NCBI GenBank assembly: GCA_036503065.1
Contig: DASXXM010000569.1
Span: forward strand, 1-32,931
Origin: DATEPR01 sp036503065
GTDB lineage: Bacteria; Actinomycetota; Actinomycetes; Mycobacteriales; Pseudonocardiaceae
Direction of reading: 5' to 3'
DNA: 32,931 nucleotides
Within the stretch, counting starts at the first letter, position 1, and each line of letters begins with the position of its first letter. Both the position numbers and the translations under genes were made by a program. The notes under the pieces were generated by a model. That model had not been told where the DNA came from and did not search any database. It worked only from the letters and a program-made list of their open reading frames with translations. Shown here one piece after another: positions 25,142 through 32,931 of the stretch.

Positions 25142-26293
25142 ATGACCACGATCACAGCGCAACTGCCGACGCCGCAGGTCCCCACGCCGTTCACGGCGCA
25201 GGACTACCGGCGGCGGATGAACCATTCCATCGACAAGGCCATACAGTCCGGATTGGACGGTCTGATCATCTCGCCCGGTCCGGACCTGGTGTGGCTGACC
25301 GGTTATCAGCCGACGGTGCTCACCGAGCGGCTCACCCTGCTGTTCCTGATCCCCGGTCTGCCGCCGACCCTGCTGGCACCGGCGCTGGAACGGCACAACA
25401 TCGAGGCGGCGCCGGGCGCGGCCGGCATCGAGATCATCGACTGGCTCGACGCTGCCGGCCCGTACCAACTGGCCACCATGCTGCTGCAGTCCAACGGGCG
25501 GTTCGGCATCTCCGACGCCATGTGGTCGGTGCACCTGCTCGGTATGCACCGCGAGTCGCCGACCGTGCGGTTCAGTCCGCTGAGCCTGTGGCTGCCGATG
25601 CTGCGGGCCGTCAAGGACGACAACGAGTTGGCGCGGATGGCGATGGCAGGCGCGGCGGCGGACGAAGCCGCGCGGGAGATCCGGCGCGTCCGCTTCACCG
25701 GCCGCCGCGAACGCGACATCGCGGCCGACCTGGCCGAGCTGCTGTGCGACTTCGGCCACGAGCGGGTGGAGTTCACGATGGTCGCGTCCGGCGCCAACGC
25801 GGCCGATCCACTGCACGTGGCCGGTGACCGGGTGATCCGGTCCGGGGACGCCGTCGTGCTGGACTTCGGCGGCACGATGCACGGCTATGGGTCGGACATC
25901 ACGCGCACGGTGTGCGTCGGGCGGCCGGATCCCGAGCTGGCGCGGGTGCACGAGGTGGTGCGCGCGGCCCAGGAGGCCGCGTTCCGCGCGGTGGCGCCGG
26001 GCATGCGGTGCGAGGAGATCGACGGCGTCGCGCGGGCGGTGATCGCCGACGCCGGTTACGGCGAGCGCTTCATCCACCGCACCGGTCACGGCATCGGCGT
26101 GACCACCCTGGAGCCGCCGTACCTGGTCGACGGGGAGCGGCAGTCGGTGCAGCCGGGCATGTGCTTCTCGATCGAGCCGGGAATCTATCTGTCGCGCCGG
26201 TTCGGGGTGCGGATCGAGGACACCGTCGCGGTCACGGACACCGGCGGGCTGCGGCTGAACAACGCCGACCGAGATCTGTTCGTGGTCGAGTGA
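25142..26293 (+). CDS. M24 family metallopeptidase (Xaa-Pro peptidase type)
   Basis: A cytoplasmic dinuclear-metal peptidase of 383 aa with a creatinase-like N-terminal domain (about 20-150) and a pita-bread catalytic domain (about 160-383). The five metal ligands are all present: D241 and D252 ('VLDFGG...GYGSDITRT'), H316 ('HRTGHGIG'), E345 ('SIEPGIY') and E359 ('RIEDT'). It should remove N-terminal residues before proline or act on related small substrates. ATG 25142 has a strong GAGGAGG upstream. The stop codon overlaps an in-frame-independent ATG at 26293, and the regulator gene follows, so it heads a three-gene operon. Confidence 0.93.
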   Translation: MTTITAQLPTPQVPTPFTAQDYRRRMNHSIDKAIQSGLDGLIISPGPDLVWLTGYQPTVLTERLTLLFLIPGLPPTLLAPALERHNIEAAPGAAGIEIIDWLDAAGPYQLATMLLQSNGRFGISDAMWSVHLLGMHRESPTVRFSPLSLWLPMLRAVKDDNELARMAMAGAAADEAAREIRRVRFTGRRERDIAADLAELLCDFGHERVEFTMVASGANAADPLHVAGDRVIRSGDAVVLDFGGTMHGYGSDITRTVCVGRPDPELARVHEVVRAAQEAAFRAVAPGMRCEEIDGVARAVIADAGYGERFIHRTGHGIGVTTLEPPYLVDGERQSVQPGMCFSIEPGIYLSRRFGVRIEDTVAVTDTGGLRLNNADRDLFVVE

Positions 26294-26304
26294 TGGAGGG
26301 CGGA

Positions 26305-26700
26305 ATGGAAATCTGGGATCTCTCGTACCGGCAGCACGTGTTCGGCGTGCTGGGGCTGCTGCGGGGTCAGTGGACCGTGGCGGTGTTGGGCACGTTGGCG
26401 CTGGGCGAATTGCAGTACAAGGACATACTCGCCGAGGTCAACGACGCCGAGGCCCGCATCGGCTGGTCGTCGCACGGCCATCCGCTCAGCGACCGCGTCC
26501 TGTCCGACACACTGCGTCGCGCCAGGGAACGTGGGCTGGTCGGCCGGCGGTCCGAGGCCAGGCCGTTCGGTCCGGTCTGGTACTGGCTGACGCCGGTCGG
26601 GCAGTCGCTGCTGTACGCGGCCCGCCCGCTGGCCGACTGGGCCGAACACCATCGCGACGTGGTGTACGGCGCGATGCGCTCCCCGCGATCGGTGGTGTGA
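26305..26700 (+). CDS. HxlR-like winged-helix transcription regulator
   Basis: A DNA-binding protein of 131 aa with one winged helix-turn-helix: 'GLLRGQWTVAVLGTLALGELQYKDILAEV' followed by 'LSDRVLSDTLRRARERGLVGRR' and the 'YWLTPVGQSLL' wing. This is the HxlR layout. It lacks the usual CPV cysteine at the N-terminus, so it is not a typical redox-type member. ATG 26305 is preferred, with GGAGG (26295-26299) 5 bases upstream; ATG 26293, overlapping the M24 stop, would add four residues. It sits between the peptidase and DUF7144 genes and could regulate its own operon. Confidence 0.85.
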   Translation: MEIWDLSYRQHVFGVLGLLRGQWTVAVLGTLALGELQYKDILAEVNDAEARIGWSSHGHPLSDRVLSDTLRRARERGLVGRRSEARPFGPVWYWLTPVGQSLLYAARPLADWAEHHRDVVYGAMRSPRSVV

Positions 26701-26706
26701 CACGAC

Positions 26707-27207
26707 ATGCCAACGAAACATCGCAGTACGGTCTGGTCCGGCTGGATCTTCTTCGCCGCGACGATGCTGCTGATCATCGGGGTGCTGAACGTTCTCGAAG
26801 GCATCGTGGCCATCGTGTACCGGGAACGCGTTGTCGTGATCCAGGATCGGTTCTACGTGGTCGACCTGGCCAGTTGGGGTGTGGTCGTCCTCGTGTCCGG
26901 CGCGCTCCTGGTCGCCGCCGCGATCGGTGTGCTGTCGGCGCGCACGTGGGCCAGGGTGACGGCGATCGTGCTCGTCTCGCTGCACGCGGTCGTCCAGGTC
27001 GGGTCGCTCGCCGCGTACCCGTTCTGGTCGCTGTTGATGCTGGGGCTGGACATCGTGGTGCTGTACGCGCTGACCGCCGGGTGGGTCGGCACGACCCGGA
27101 TACGGGAGGAACTGATCAAGCCGACCCACAACGGCCACAACCACGGCAAGCCGCCGCCCGCAGGACCGAAACAGTCCACACGGGAACGTCCACGTACGAA
27201 CGCCTAG
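26707..27207 (+). CDS. DUF7144 family membrane protein, copy 1
   Basis: A membrane protein of 166 aa with four helices (about 10-36, 53-76, 79-98 and 103-121) and a His/Pro/Lys-rich cytoplasmic tail. The core 'RTWARVTAIVLVSLHAVVQV' and 'WSLLMLGLDIVVLYALTAGW' matches the protein at 31564-32022 closely, so they are paralogues. I assign both to DUF7144 from memory; function is unknown. The tail is different in the two copies. ATG 26707 lies 6 bases after the regulator stop, without a strong ribosome site, so translation is probably coupled. A perfect terminator hairpin follows. Confidence 0.8.
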   Translation: MPTKHRSTVWSGWIFFAATMLLIIGVLNVLEGIVAIVYRERVVVIQDRFYVVDLASWGVVVLVSGALLVAAAIGVLSARTWARVTAIVLVSLHAVVQVGSLAAYPFWSLLMLGLDIVVLYALTAGWVGTTRIREELIKPTHNGHNHGKPPPAGPKQSTRERPRTNA

Positions 27208-27212
27208 CCGGA

Positions 27213-27254
27213 AAGCGCCGGGGCCACGGGAGAAATCCCGTGGCCCCGGCGCTT
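27213..27254. terminator. perfect 19-bp hairpin terminator with GAAA loop
   Basis: Arms at 27213-27231 and 27236-27254 pair without mismatch around a GAAA tetraloop. It begins 6 bases after the DUF7144 stop and ends 9 bases before the stop of the convergent P-type ATPase, so it serves both strands. Confidence 0.93.
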
Positions 27255-27262
27255 GTCTCCTC

Positions 27263-29956
27263 TCACGGCACCCGTCGAAGCAGGGCCTTCCGGATCTCGG
27301 ACACGACGAGGACGGACAGCGCGATGCCCGTGCAGAGCAGCCACTGCGCCAGGTCCAGCTGGGTGATCTTCAGAAACGCCTGGAACGGACCGAACACGGT
27401 CGCCAGCACGATGGTGCCCAAGGAGATTCCCGATGCCAGCATCAGCGTCCGGTCGGCCAGCGTGTCCAGCGTGCACACCGACTGCCGCTCGTCCTTCGTG
27501 GCGATGGAGAAGAACAGGTTGAACAAGGAGAACGTCACGAAGCCCATGGTGTGCCCCAGCGTCGCGTCGCGTGCGTGCTCGCCCCACGCGATGGCGCCGA
27601 GCGTGCCGATCCCGATCACCATGCCGACCGTGCCCAGCCACACGATCAGGCCGCGGGACAGGATCGGCTGATCCGGCCTGCGTGGCCTGCGCCGCATCAG
27701 ACCGGCGGCCGGCGCACCGTAACCCAGCCCGATCGCCTGGGACACCTGCGTCGTGAAGTTGATCCAGAGCGTCTGGAGTGGCAGCAGGGGCACTCCGCCG
27801 ACGATGTTGAGGATGCTGGCGCCGAGGAAGGCCACGATGAAGCCGAACAGACAGCCCATCTGGAACCGGATGTACTTGGTCAGGTTGTCGTACAGGCCGC
27901 GACCGAGTTCCACCGCCTTGACGATCGTGGCGAAGTTGTCGTCGGTCAGGATCATCACCGCGGCCTGTTTGGTCACCTCGGTCCCGGTGATCCCCATCGC
28001 GACCCCGATATCGGCCTTCTTCAGCGCGGGTGCGTCGTTCACGCCGTCACCGGTCATCGCGACGACCTGACCGCGTTGCTGTAGCAGCCGCACCAGGCGG
28101 ACCTTGTCCTCAGGTGTCACGCGGGCGATCACGCCGATGTCGTCGAGCTGGTCGGCCGCCGCGTCGTCGCTCAGCGACTCGAACTCGGCGCCGGTGATCG
28201 CCCGCCCCTCGATGCCCAACTGGCGGGCGATCGCCGCCGCGGTCACCGTGTGGTCGCCGGTGATCATTCTGGTGCGGATGCCAGCGGCCCTGGCCATCGC
28301 GATCGAGGACCTGGCGGTCGGCCGGGGCGGGTCGACGATGCCGACCATGGCGAGCAGTTCCAGGTCGCGGATCAGCGGCAGCATATCGGCGCCGGGGTCG
28401 AAATCGGCAGGGTCGAAGTCACGGCGTGCCGTTGCCAGCACCCGCAGCCCCTGTTCGCCCAGCGACCGGTTCTCGGCGAGATAGCGCTGCCGGAACTCGC
28501 CGTTCGCGGCCACCGGGCCGGAATCGGCGTCATAGACCGTGGCCGCCCTGGCCAGCAACTGGTCGGGCGCGCCCTTGACGAAACAGCGGACCACGTCGTT
28601 GCCCGACTCGTCGGACATCCGGTGGAACGTGGCCATCAGCTTGTAGGCCGCGTCGAACGGGAGTTCGGCGATCCGGGGATACTGCTGCCGGGTCGCCGCC
28701 GCGTCCACGCCGCCCTTGGCCGCCAGCGCCACCAACGCGCCCTCGGTCGGGTCGCCGATCAGCGCGCCGCCCGCAAGCACCGCGTCGGACGCCAGGACCA
28801 TCGGCAGCAGGAAGTCGTCCAGCGGGATCTCCGTCTGCCCGGCCACCCGCGTGATCCGGCCCTCGGTCGAGTAACCCTGCCCGGTCACCGTGTAGCGGCG
28901 GCCGACGACAGCGAGGTGCACCGCGGTCATCTGGTTCAGGGTCAGCGTGCCGGTCTTGTCCGAGTTGATCGCGGACGTCGAGCCGAGCGTCTCGGTCGAG
29001 CGCAGTTGCTTCATGATGGCGCCCGCCTTGGCCAGGCCCTGCGTTCCGTAGGCCAGGATCGTGGTCACCACGGCGGGCAGGCCCGTCGGGATGGCGGCGA
29101 TCGCGAAGGCGACGGCGGCATTGAAGACCACGGTGACCGTGCCGCCGCGCGCCAGGTTCAGCGCCATCGATGCGACCAGCGCGACCGCGGCGATCCACAG
29201 GATCTGCCGGGTGAGCCGGTCCAACTGGCGGGTCAGCGGGGTGGTGGTCGCGGTCTCGGTGCGCAGCAGGCCGGAGATGTGGCCCACCTCGGTGGCCATG
29301 CCGGTCGCGGTGACCACGAACTCGCCGGTGCCGCGGGTGACGTTCGTGTTCATGAAGACCATGCCGGTCCGGTCGCCCAGCGGTGTCCGCACGTCGTGCA
29401 CCGGATCGGTGCCCTTGGCCACCGGCAGGCTCTCCCCGGTCAGCGCGGACTCGGCGATCTCCAGTGTCGCGGTGCGCAACAGGCGGCCGTCGGCCGGCAC
29501 GAGGTCGCCGGCCTCGATGGTCACGATGTCGCCGGGCACCAGTTCCTCGGCCGGGATCTCGGTCAGCCGGGCGTCCCGCCGCACCTTCGCCTTGACGATC
29601 ATCATCCGCTGCAGCGCAGCCACCGCGGCCGCCGCCTTGCCCTCCTGTCGTAGGCCGAGGACGGCATTGAACATCGTCAGGAACAACAGCAGCAGACCGG
29701 TGCCCAGTTGCTTGAGCGGGTACAGGCTGCCGACACCGGCGACCACGAGCACGATCTGCATCGGATCCGCGTACTGGCGCAGGAACGCGCGCCATCGCGG
29801 CTCCGATCTGTCAGTGGCGAATGCGTTGCGGCCGAACAGCCGGGCGCGCTCGGCCACCTGCGCGGACGTGAGGCCGACGTGGCTGTCCACGTCGGCCGCG
29901 TGCAGCGCTGCCTGGCTGGTGACCATATGCCAGACGAGTCCGTCGGTAGTCGTCAT
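27263..29956 (-). CDS. P2-like P-type ATPase with PTGLP in helix 4
   Basis: An ATP-driven pump of 897 aa. Catalytic motifs are intact: TGES at 173-176, phosphorylation site D333 in 'NSDKTGTLT', 'KGAPDQLL', 'MITGD' and 'TGDGVNDAPALKKADIGVAMG'. The helix-4 motif is PTGLP (290-294), where Ca2+ and Na+/K+ pumps have PEGLP/PEGLL: the ion-binding Glu is Thr. The helix-5 Glu aligns with Phe and the helix-6 Asp with Gln, while the helix-6 Asn and Thr remain. The substrate is thus unclear. ATG 29956 is chosen because AGGAG lies 6-7 bases upstream; the longer frame to 30064 is a shadow of the small gene before it. It overlaps that gene's stop as ATGA. Confidence 0.93.
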   Translation of the reverse strand: MTTTDGLVWHMVTSQAALHAADVDSHVGLTSAQVAERARLFGRNAFATDRSEPRWRAFLRQYADPMQIVLVVAGVGSLYPLKQLGTGLLLLFLTMFNAVLGLRQEGKAAAAVAALQRMMIVKAKVRRDARLTEIPAEELVPGDIVTIEAGDLVPADGRLLRTATLEIAESALTGESLPVAKGTDPVHDVRTPLGDRTGMVFMNTNVTRGTGEFVVTATGMATEVGHISGLLRTETATTTPLTRQLDRLTRQILWIAAVALVASMALNLARGGTVTVVFNAAVAFAIAAIPTGLPAVVTTILAYGTQGLAKAGAIMKQLRSTETLGSTSAINSDKTGTLTLNQMTAVHLAVVGRRYTVTGQGYSTEGRITRVAGQTEIPLDDFLLPMVLASDAVLAGGALIGDPTEGALVALAAKGGVDAAATRQQYPRIAELPFDAAYKLMATFHRMSDESGNDVVRCFVKGAPDQLLARAATVYDADSGPVAANGEFRQRYLAENRSLGEQGLRVLATARRDFDPADFDPGADMLPLIRDLELLAMVGIVDPPRPTARSSIAMARAAGIRTRMITGDHTVTAAAIARQLGIEGRAITGAEFESLSDDAAADQLDDIGVIARVTPEDKVRLVRLLQQRGQVVAMTGDGVNDAPALKKADIGVAMGITGTEVTKQAAVMILTDDNFATIVKAVELGRGLYDNLTKYIRFQMGCLFGFIVAFLGASILNIVGGVPLLPLQTLWINFTTQVSQAIGLGYGAPAAGLMRRRPRRPDQPILSRGLIVWLGTVGMVIGIGTLGAIAWGEHARDATLGHTMGFVTFSLFNLFFSIATKDERQSVCTLDTLADRTLMLASGISLGTIVLATVFGPFQAFLKITQLDLAQWLLCTGIALSVLVVSEIRKALLRRVP

Positions 29957-30135
29957 GCCGACTCCTGACGCGATCGTCCGATGTAGACCAGGATGAGCAA
30001 CGCCAGTAGGCCGGCGGCCACGCATCCGGCCGCCAGCAACGCCAGTACGGTCCAGGCGAACCAATGCCGGCCACCCCGGCCCGGAGCGTGGTCCGGGCCG
30101 GGGCTCTCCCCGGCGTGGTCGATGTTGTCTGTCAT
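29953..30135 (-). CDS. small single-helix membrane protein
   Basis: A 60-residue protein with a polar, Gly/Pro-rich N-terminus (1-24), one hydrophobic helix (about 26-51) and a short basic end 'GRSRQESA'. No family was recognised. It lies between a six-helix membrane protein and the P-type ATPase, and its stop overlaps the ATPase start codon (ATGA), so a role as a small partner of the pump is possible. ATG 30135 lacks a ribosome site; GTG 30168, close to the stop of the upstream gene, would add 11 residues and is an alternative. Confidence 0.68.
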   Translation of the reverse strand: MTDNIDHAGESPGPDHAPGRGGRHWFAWTVLALLAAGCVAAGLLALLILVYIGRSRQESA

Positions 30136-30169
30136 CGCAGCAGCATCGGCCGTCAGGCGGCCGGCCACA

Positions 30170-31447
30170 TCACCCAGGGCGGGCGAGAAACTGGATCACG
30201 CCGAGGCACGCGCCCAGCGTCGCCGCGATCACCAGCACCGTCACGCCGCTGGGTTGGTCCAGGAAGACGAACACGAGGACCGCGACGATCAACGCGGCCA
30301 GGTCCAGCGCGGTGCGGTGCGCGAGGAACCACGCGCCGGTCCGCCCGCCGTGCCCGGCCGGCCACACCCACCGCCGCAGCCCGGCGATCACGGCGACGCT
30401 CCGCTGCCGGGTGCGCACCGCCCACGGCGACGGACCGGTGATCGCGGCCCCCACCGCGACGACCAGTCCCAGCACGAAGACGCTGCGCAGGTTGGCCCGC
30501 AGGTACCGCACCACGATGTCGAAGGAGTCGCTCACCGGGACGGAGGCCGAATCGGGCACGGTGTTCACCACCATGGCGCCCGCCACCAGCAGCGCGGCGG
30601 CCAGCAGCACCATGCTCGCCGCGAGACCGATGCCGCCGTTACGCAACGCCCGCCTGCGGTCCCTGGCCAGCGCGATCCCGCCGGCCAGCAGCGACAGCGT
30701 CACCCATCCGGCCCACGTCGCGATCACGTCCAGCAGGTGGTAGGCCGATCTGGCCCGTACCAGCGTGCTCGCGTCGGTCAGGGTGATCGTCGGATGCACC
30801 ACGGGCACCACGTTGGCCGCCGTGAAACCGGATGCCACGAGGCGCTGCTTGACCGCGACGATGAACGGGGCCAGGTCCAGCAGCACCTTGCCGTGGCTGA
30901 TGACCACGGCGGAACCGTTGCCGGCCAACACGTTCACCAGCTGCTGGTGCACGATCCCGGTGACCTGGTCCCAGACGGCGGCGAACCGGGCGCTCGCGAC
31001 CAGGTTCCTGACCTGGGTCTGCACGAAGCCGTGTACGCCCGCCGCGAGCGAGTCGGTGAGACCGTGCAACCGATCGGCGACCCCGGCCGGCAGGCCATGG
31101 CCGGACAGCGCGTCGATCGCCTGGTCGGCCGAGCGCTGAACGTCGACATAGGTGAAGACCGTGTCCGTCACCCGCTCGGTGAGCGCCGCCTGAACCGACG
31201 GCGTGCGGATCAGCGGCGCCACGTTCGCCACGAACTGGTTCGTGTCCGCGACCTCGTCGTGCGCCCAGACCGCGACGAGCGAGACGGGCGCGAGCAGGCA
31301 GCCCAGTCCGATGAGGACGGCCGCGCCCAGCGCCCGCCACCGGTTCGCGCCGCGCGCCCGCGACCCGGTGGCGGCCCGCAGGATCGTGATCTCGTCGCGC
31401 AGCCGCGTCAACTCGGCCCGCTCGTCGGTGTCCAGCCGTTCCGTCAC
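30170..31447 (-). CDS. six-helix membrane protein with a large external domain, unknown function
   Basis: I do not recognise a characterised family. The protein of 425 aa has a charged coiled-coil-like start (about 1-25), helix 1 (about 38-62), then about 190 residues that should be outside the cell, and five more helices in the C-terminal half. The external part is helical and rich in Val, Ala and Asp, with 'ADTNQFVANVAPLIRTPSVQAALTERVTD' near its start. Similar proteins are annotated only as hypothetical membrane proteins in actinobacteria. The start is unsure: GTG 31447 gives an N-terminus I find typical; GTG 31474 has a GAGG 5 bases upstream and adds 9 residues. It leads the operon with the small membrane protein and the pump. 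Confidence 0.8.
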   Translation of the reverse strand: MTERLDTDERAELTRLRDEITILRAATGSRARGANRWRALGAAVLIGLGCLLAPVSLVAVWAHDEVADTNQFVANVAPLIRTPSVQAALTERVTDTVFTYVDVQRSADQAIDALSGHGLPAGVADRLHGLTDSLAAGVHGFVQTQVRNLVASARFAAVWDQVTGIVHQQLVNVLAGNGSAVVISHGKVLLDLAPFIVAVKQRLVASGFTAANVVPVVHPTITLTDASTLVRARSAYHLLDVIATWAGWVTLSLLAGGIALARDRRRALRNGGIGLAASMVLLAAALLVAGAMVVNTVPDSASVPVSDSFDIVVRYLRANLRSVFVLGLVVAVGAAITGPSPWAVRTRQRSVAVIAGLRRWVWPAGHGGRTGAWFLAHRTALDLAALIVAVLVFVFLDQPSGVTVLVIAATLGACLGVIQFLARPG

Positions 31448-31474
31448 GCTGCGATGGTGCGGCCGGCCGGGCAC

Positions 31475-31497
31475 CCCGGCCTCATGCGGCGGGGATG
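31475..31497 (-). repeat. copy 2 of a 23-bp element shared with 6726-6748
   Basis: It differs from the copy at 6726-6748 by one base and lies immediately upstream of the six-helix membrane protein gene, in the same orientation as copy 1. It also lies about 70-90 bases before the divergent DUF7144 gene, which it could equally serve. Confidence 0.5.
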
Positions 31498-31563
31498 ATG
31501 CGCTGACCCCGGCGATGCGATGAAGTGGTTGCTGCCACAGGGACTTTCACTCGGAGGTTGGGA

Positions 31564-32022
31564 ATGACCAACGCACGCAGTAGCACGGCCTGGGCAGGCT
31601 GGCTCATCTTCGCCGCGGTCGTACTGGGGATCATCGGGGCGATCAACGTATTCGAGGGCGTCTTCGGGCTGATCTACCGGTACCGCACCGTCCTCGTCGC
31701 GGCACAGTTGTACGTCGTCGACGTCACCGGCTGGGCGCTGGCGCTGATCGTGTCCGGCGCGATCATGGTCGCCGCGGGCATCGGGCTCGCGTCCCGGCGG
31801 ACCTGGGCCCGGATCACGGCGATCGTCGTCGTCGGAGTGCACGCGATCATTCAGGTCGCCTGGATGGGCGCGTATCCGGTCTGGTCGTTGCTGATGCTGG
31901 CGCTGGACATCGTGGTGCTGTTCGCGCTCACCGCCCGTTGGGACCGTGCGGCCGAGCCGATGAACCGGACCGGCGTGTCCACCGCCTGGGACCAGTACAG
32001 CGAACCACGGCCGCCCCGCTAG
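31564..32022 (+). CDS. DUF7144 family membrane protein, copy 2
   Basis: A membrane protein of 152 aa with the same four-helix plan as the protein at 26707-27207. The cores are strongly alike ('RTWARITAIVVVGVHAIIQV', 'WSLLMLALDIVVLFALTARW'), while the tail is shorter and acidic. Function is unknown. ATG 31564 has GGAGG 6 bases upstream; the longer frame from 31525 has no support. It is followed after 7 bases by the glucosidase gene, so the two are probably co-transcribed. In both copies the gene sits next to enzymes of the island. Confidence 0.82.
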   Translation: MTNARSSTAWAGWLIFAAVVLGIIGAINVFEGVFGLIYRYRTVLVAAQLYVVDVTGWALALIVSGAIMVAAGIGLASRRTWARITAIVVVGVHAIIQVAWMGAYPVWSLLMLALDIVVLFALTARWDRAAEPMNRTGVSTAWDQYSEPRPPR

Positions 32023-32029
32023 GACGGAG

Positions 32030-32931
32030 ATGACGGACATGGCAGAAACGGAACGGCAGCGACTGGCCGAGGCCGACACCGGCCGGGTCGACTGGCGGCG
32101 TTGGGGTCCGTACCTCAGCGAGCGGCAGTGGGGCACGGTTCGCGAGGACTACGGCGATGGCAACGACACCTGGTCATCCTTCACCCACGACCAGGCGCGG
32201 TACCGGGCGTACCGGTGGGGCGAGGACGGTCTGGCCGGGATCAGCGACGACCGGCAGCGGCTCTGCCTTGCGCTGACCCTGTGGAACGGCGTCGACCCGA
32301 TCCTCAAGGAACGGTTGTTCGGGCTCACCAACGCCGAGGGCAACCACGGCGAGGATGTCAAGGAATACTATTTCTATCTCGACGCGACGCCGACCTCGTC
32401 GTACCTGCGGATGCTCTACAAATATCCGCAGCGGGAATTCCCGTACGACGACCTGGTCGCGACCAATCGGGCGCGGGGGAGGTCCGAGCCCGAGTACGAG
32501 CTGCTGGACACCGGGATCTTCGACGACGACCGGTACTTCGACGTCGTGGTCGAGTACGCGAAGGCCGGCCCTGAGGACCTGCGCATGCTGATCACGGTGC
32601 ACAACCGTGGCCCGGCGGACGCCGAGCTGCACGTCCTGCCGACGCTGTGGTTCCGGCACACCTGGTCCTGGGCCGGTGAAGGGCCGCAGCCGGTGCTGCG
32701 CACCGTCACCGACCCGGACGGCCGCCCCATGATCCGGACCGAGCACCAGGATCTCGGCGTGCGCTGGTTGTGCGCGGCGGCCGCGGTGCCGGTGCTGGTG
32801 ACCGGCAACGAGACCGACGACGCGCGAGTGTTCGGGTCGACGAACGAGACGCCGTACGTGAAGGACGGCATCGGCCGCGCGGTGGTGCGGGGCGACCATT
32901 CCGCCGTCGACCCGAGTGGTATCGGCACCAA
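32030..32931 (+). CDS. GH63/MGH1-like glucosidase, N-terminal part, cut by the window edge
   Basis: The frame is open for 300 codons to the right edge, so only the N-terminal third or so is visible. It begins with 'ERQRLAEADTG...WRRWGPYLSERQWGTVREDYG' and has 'FTHDQARYRAYRWGEDGLAGISDD' and 'LKERLFGLTNAEGNHGEDVKEYYFYLD'. I recognise these as the start of the actinobacterial glucosidase-type proteins of about 880-900 residues with an MGH1-like (GH63-related) catalytic domain. The catalytic acids lie beyond the window. There is no signal peptide, so the protein is cytoplasmic. ATG 32030 follows AGGA by 5 bases; ATG 32039, in frame, is equally possible. It may degrade a glucoside or glycan store. 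Confidence 0.87.
   Translation, partial: MTDMAETERQRLAEADTGRVDWRRWGPYLSERQWGTVREDYGDGNDTWSSFTHDQARYRAYRWGEDGLAGISDDRQRLCLALTLWNGVDPILKERLFGLTNAEGNHGEDVKEYYFYLDATPTSSYLRMLYKYPQREFPYDDLVATNRARGRSEPEYELLDTGIFDDDRYFDVVVEYAKAGPEDLRMLITVHNRGPADAELHVLPTLWFRHTWSWAGEGPQPVLRTVTDPDGRPMIRTEHQDLGVRWLCAAAAVPVLVTGNETDDARVFGSTNETPYVKDGIGRAVVRGDHSAVDPSGIGT

Noticed and set aside
1..32931. CRISPR array, tRNA, rRNA, insertion sequence or prophage genes
   Set aside because: No regularly spaced repeats, RNA gene signatures, transposase motifs or phage proteins were recognised.

Overview
The window is GC-rich DNA with actinobacterial features: GTG starts, GGAGG-type ribosome sites, coupled genes with ATGA overlaps, and families such as SHOCT, DUF6325, DUF6069, DUF7144 and HxlR-type regulators. 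The protein flavour suggests a high-GC actinomycete, perhaps Pseudonocardiales, but there is no rRNA or other marker to prove it. No IS element, phage gene, tRNA or CRISPR array was recognised.

Layout. 1-553 holds at most one doubtful small ORF. 554-2407 is an orphan oligopeptide-type solute-binding lipoprotein, closed by a strong hairpin shared with a convergent gene for a secreted Gly/Pro-rich protein with two CxxC motifs (2534-3073). That gene diverges from an OmpR-type response regulator and histidine kinase pair (3339-5206). Next are an MFS exporter (minus), a repeat-containing anchored protein plus RDD membrane protein pair (plus), and a DUF6069/AI-2E transporter pair (minus). A large MalT-type LuxR regulator (9887-12352) separates this part from the next.

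From about 12.4 kb to the right edge lies what looks like an energy-stress or fermentative survival island. A P-type ATPase and an ArcD-like amino acid permease (minus) diverge from a complete arginine deiminase operon arcA-arcB-arcC (16742-19928). The operon ends in a nested hairpin that it shares with a DUF6325/SHOCT/ThrE-like operon. Then follow a second APC permease, a GH15 glucoamylase/trehalase-type enzyme coupled to a frameshifted SHOCT membrane gene, and an M24 peptidase-HxlR regulator-DUF7144 operon with a perfect 19-bp terminator. After these come a second P-type ATPase operon with two membrane proteins, a second DUF7144 gene, and the start of a GH63/MGH1-like glucosidase that runs off the right edge.

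How they may work together (inference): the ADI pathway would turn arginine into ornithine, ammonia, CO2 and ATP without respiration, with the permease exchanging arginine for ornithine. The glycosidases could mobilise stored sugars such as trehalose or glucans, and the P-type ATPases would spend ATP on ion homeostasis. The small membrane, SHOCT and DUF proteins have no established function. Both P-type ATPases lack most of the canonical Ca2+-binding residues of their class, so their substrate is open. They are among the most interesting items here.
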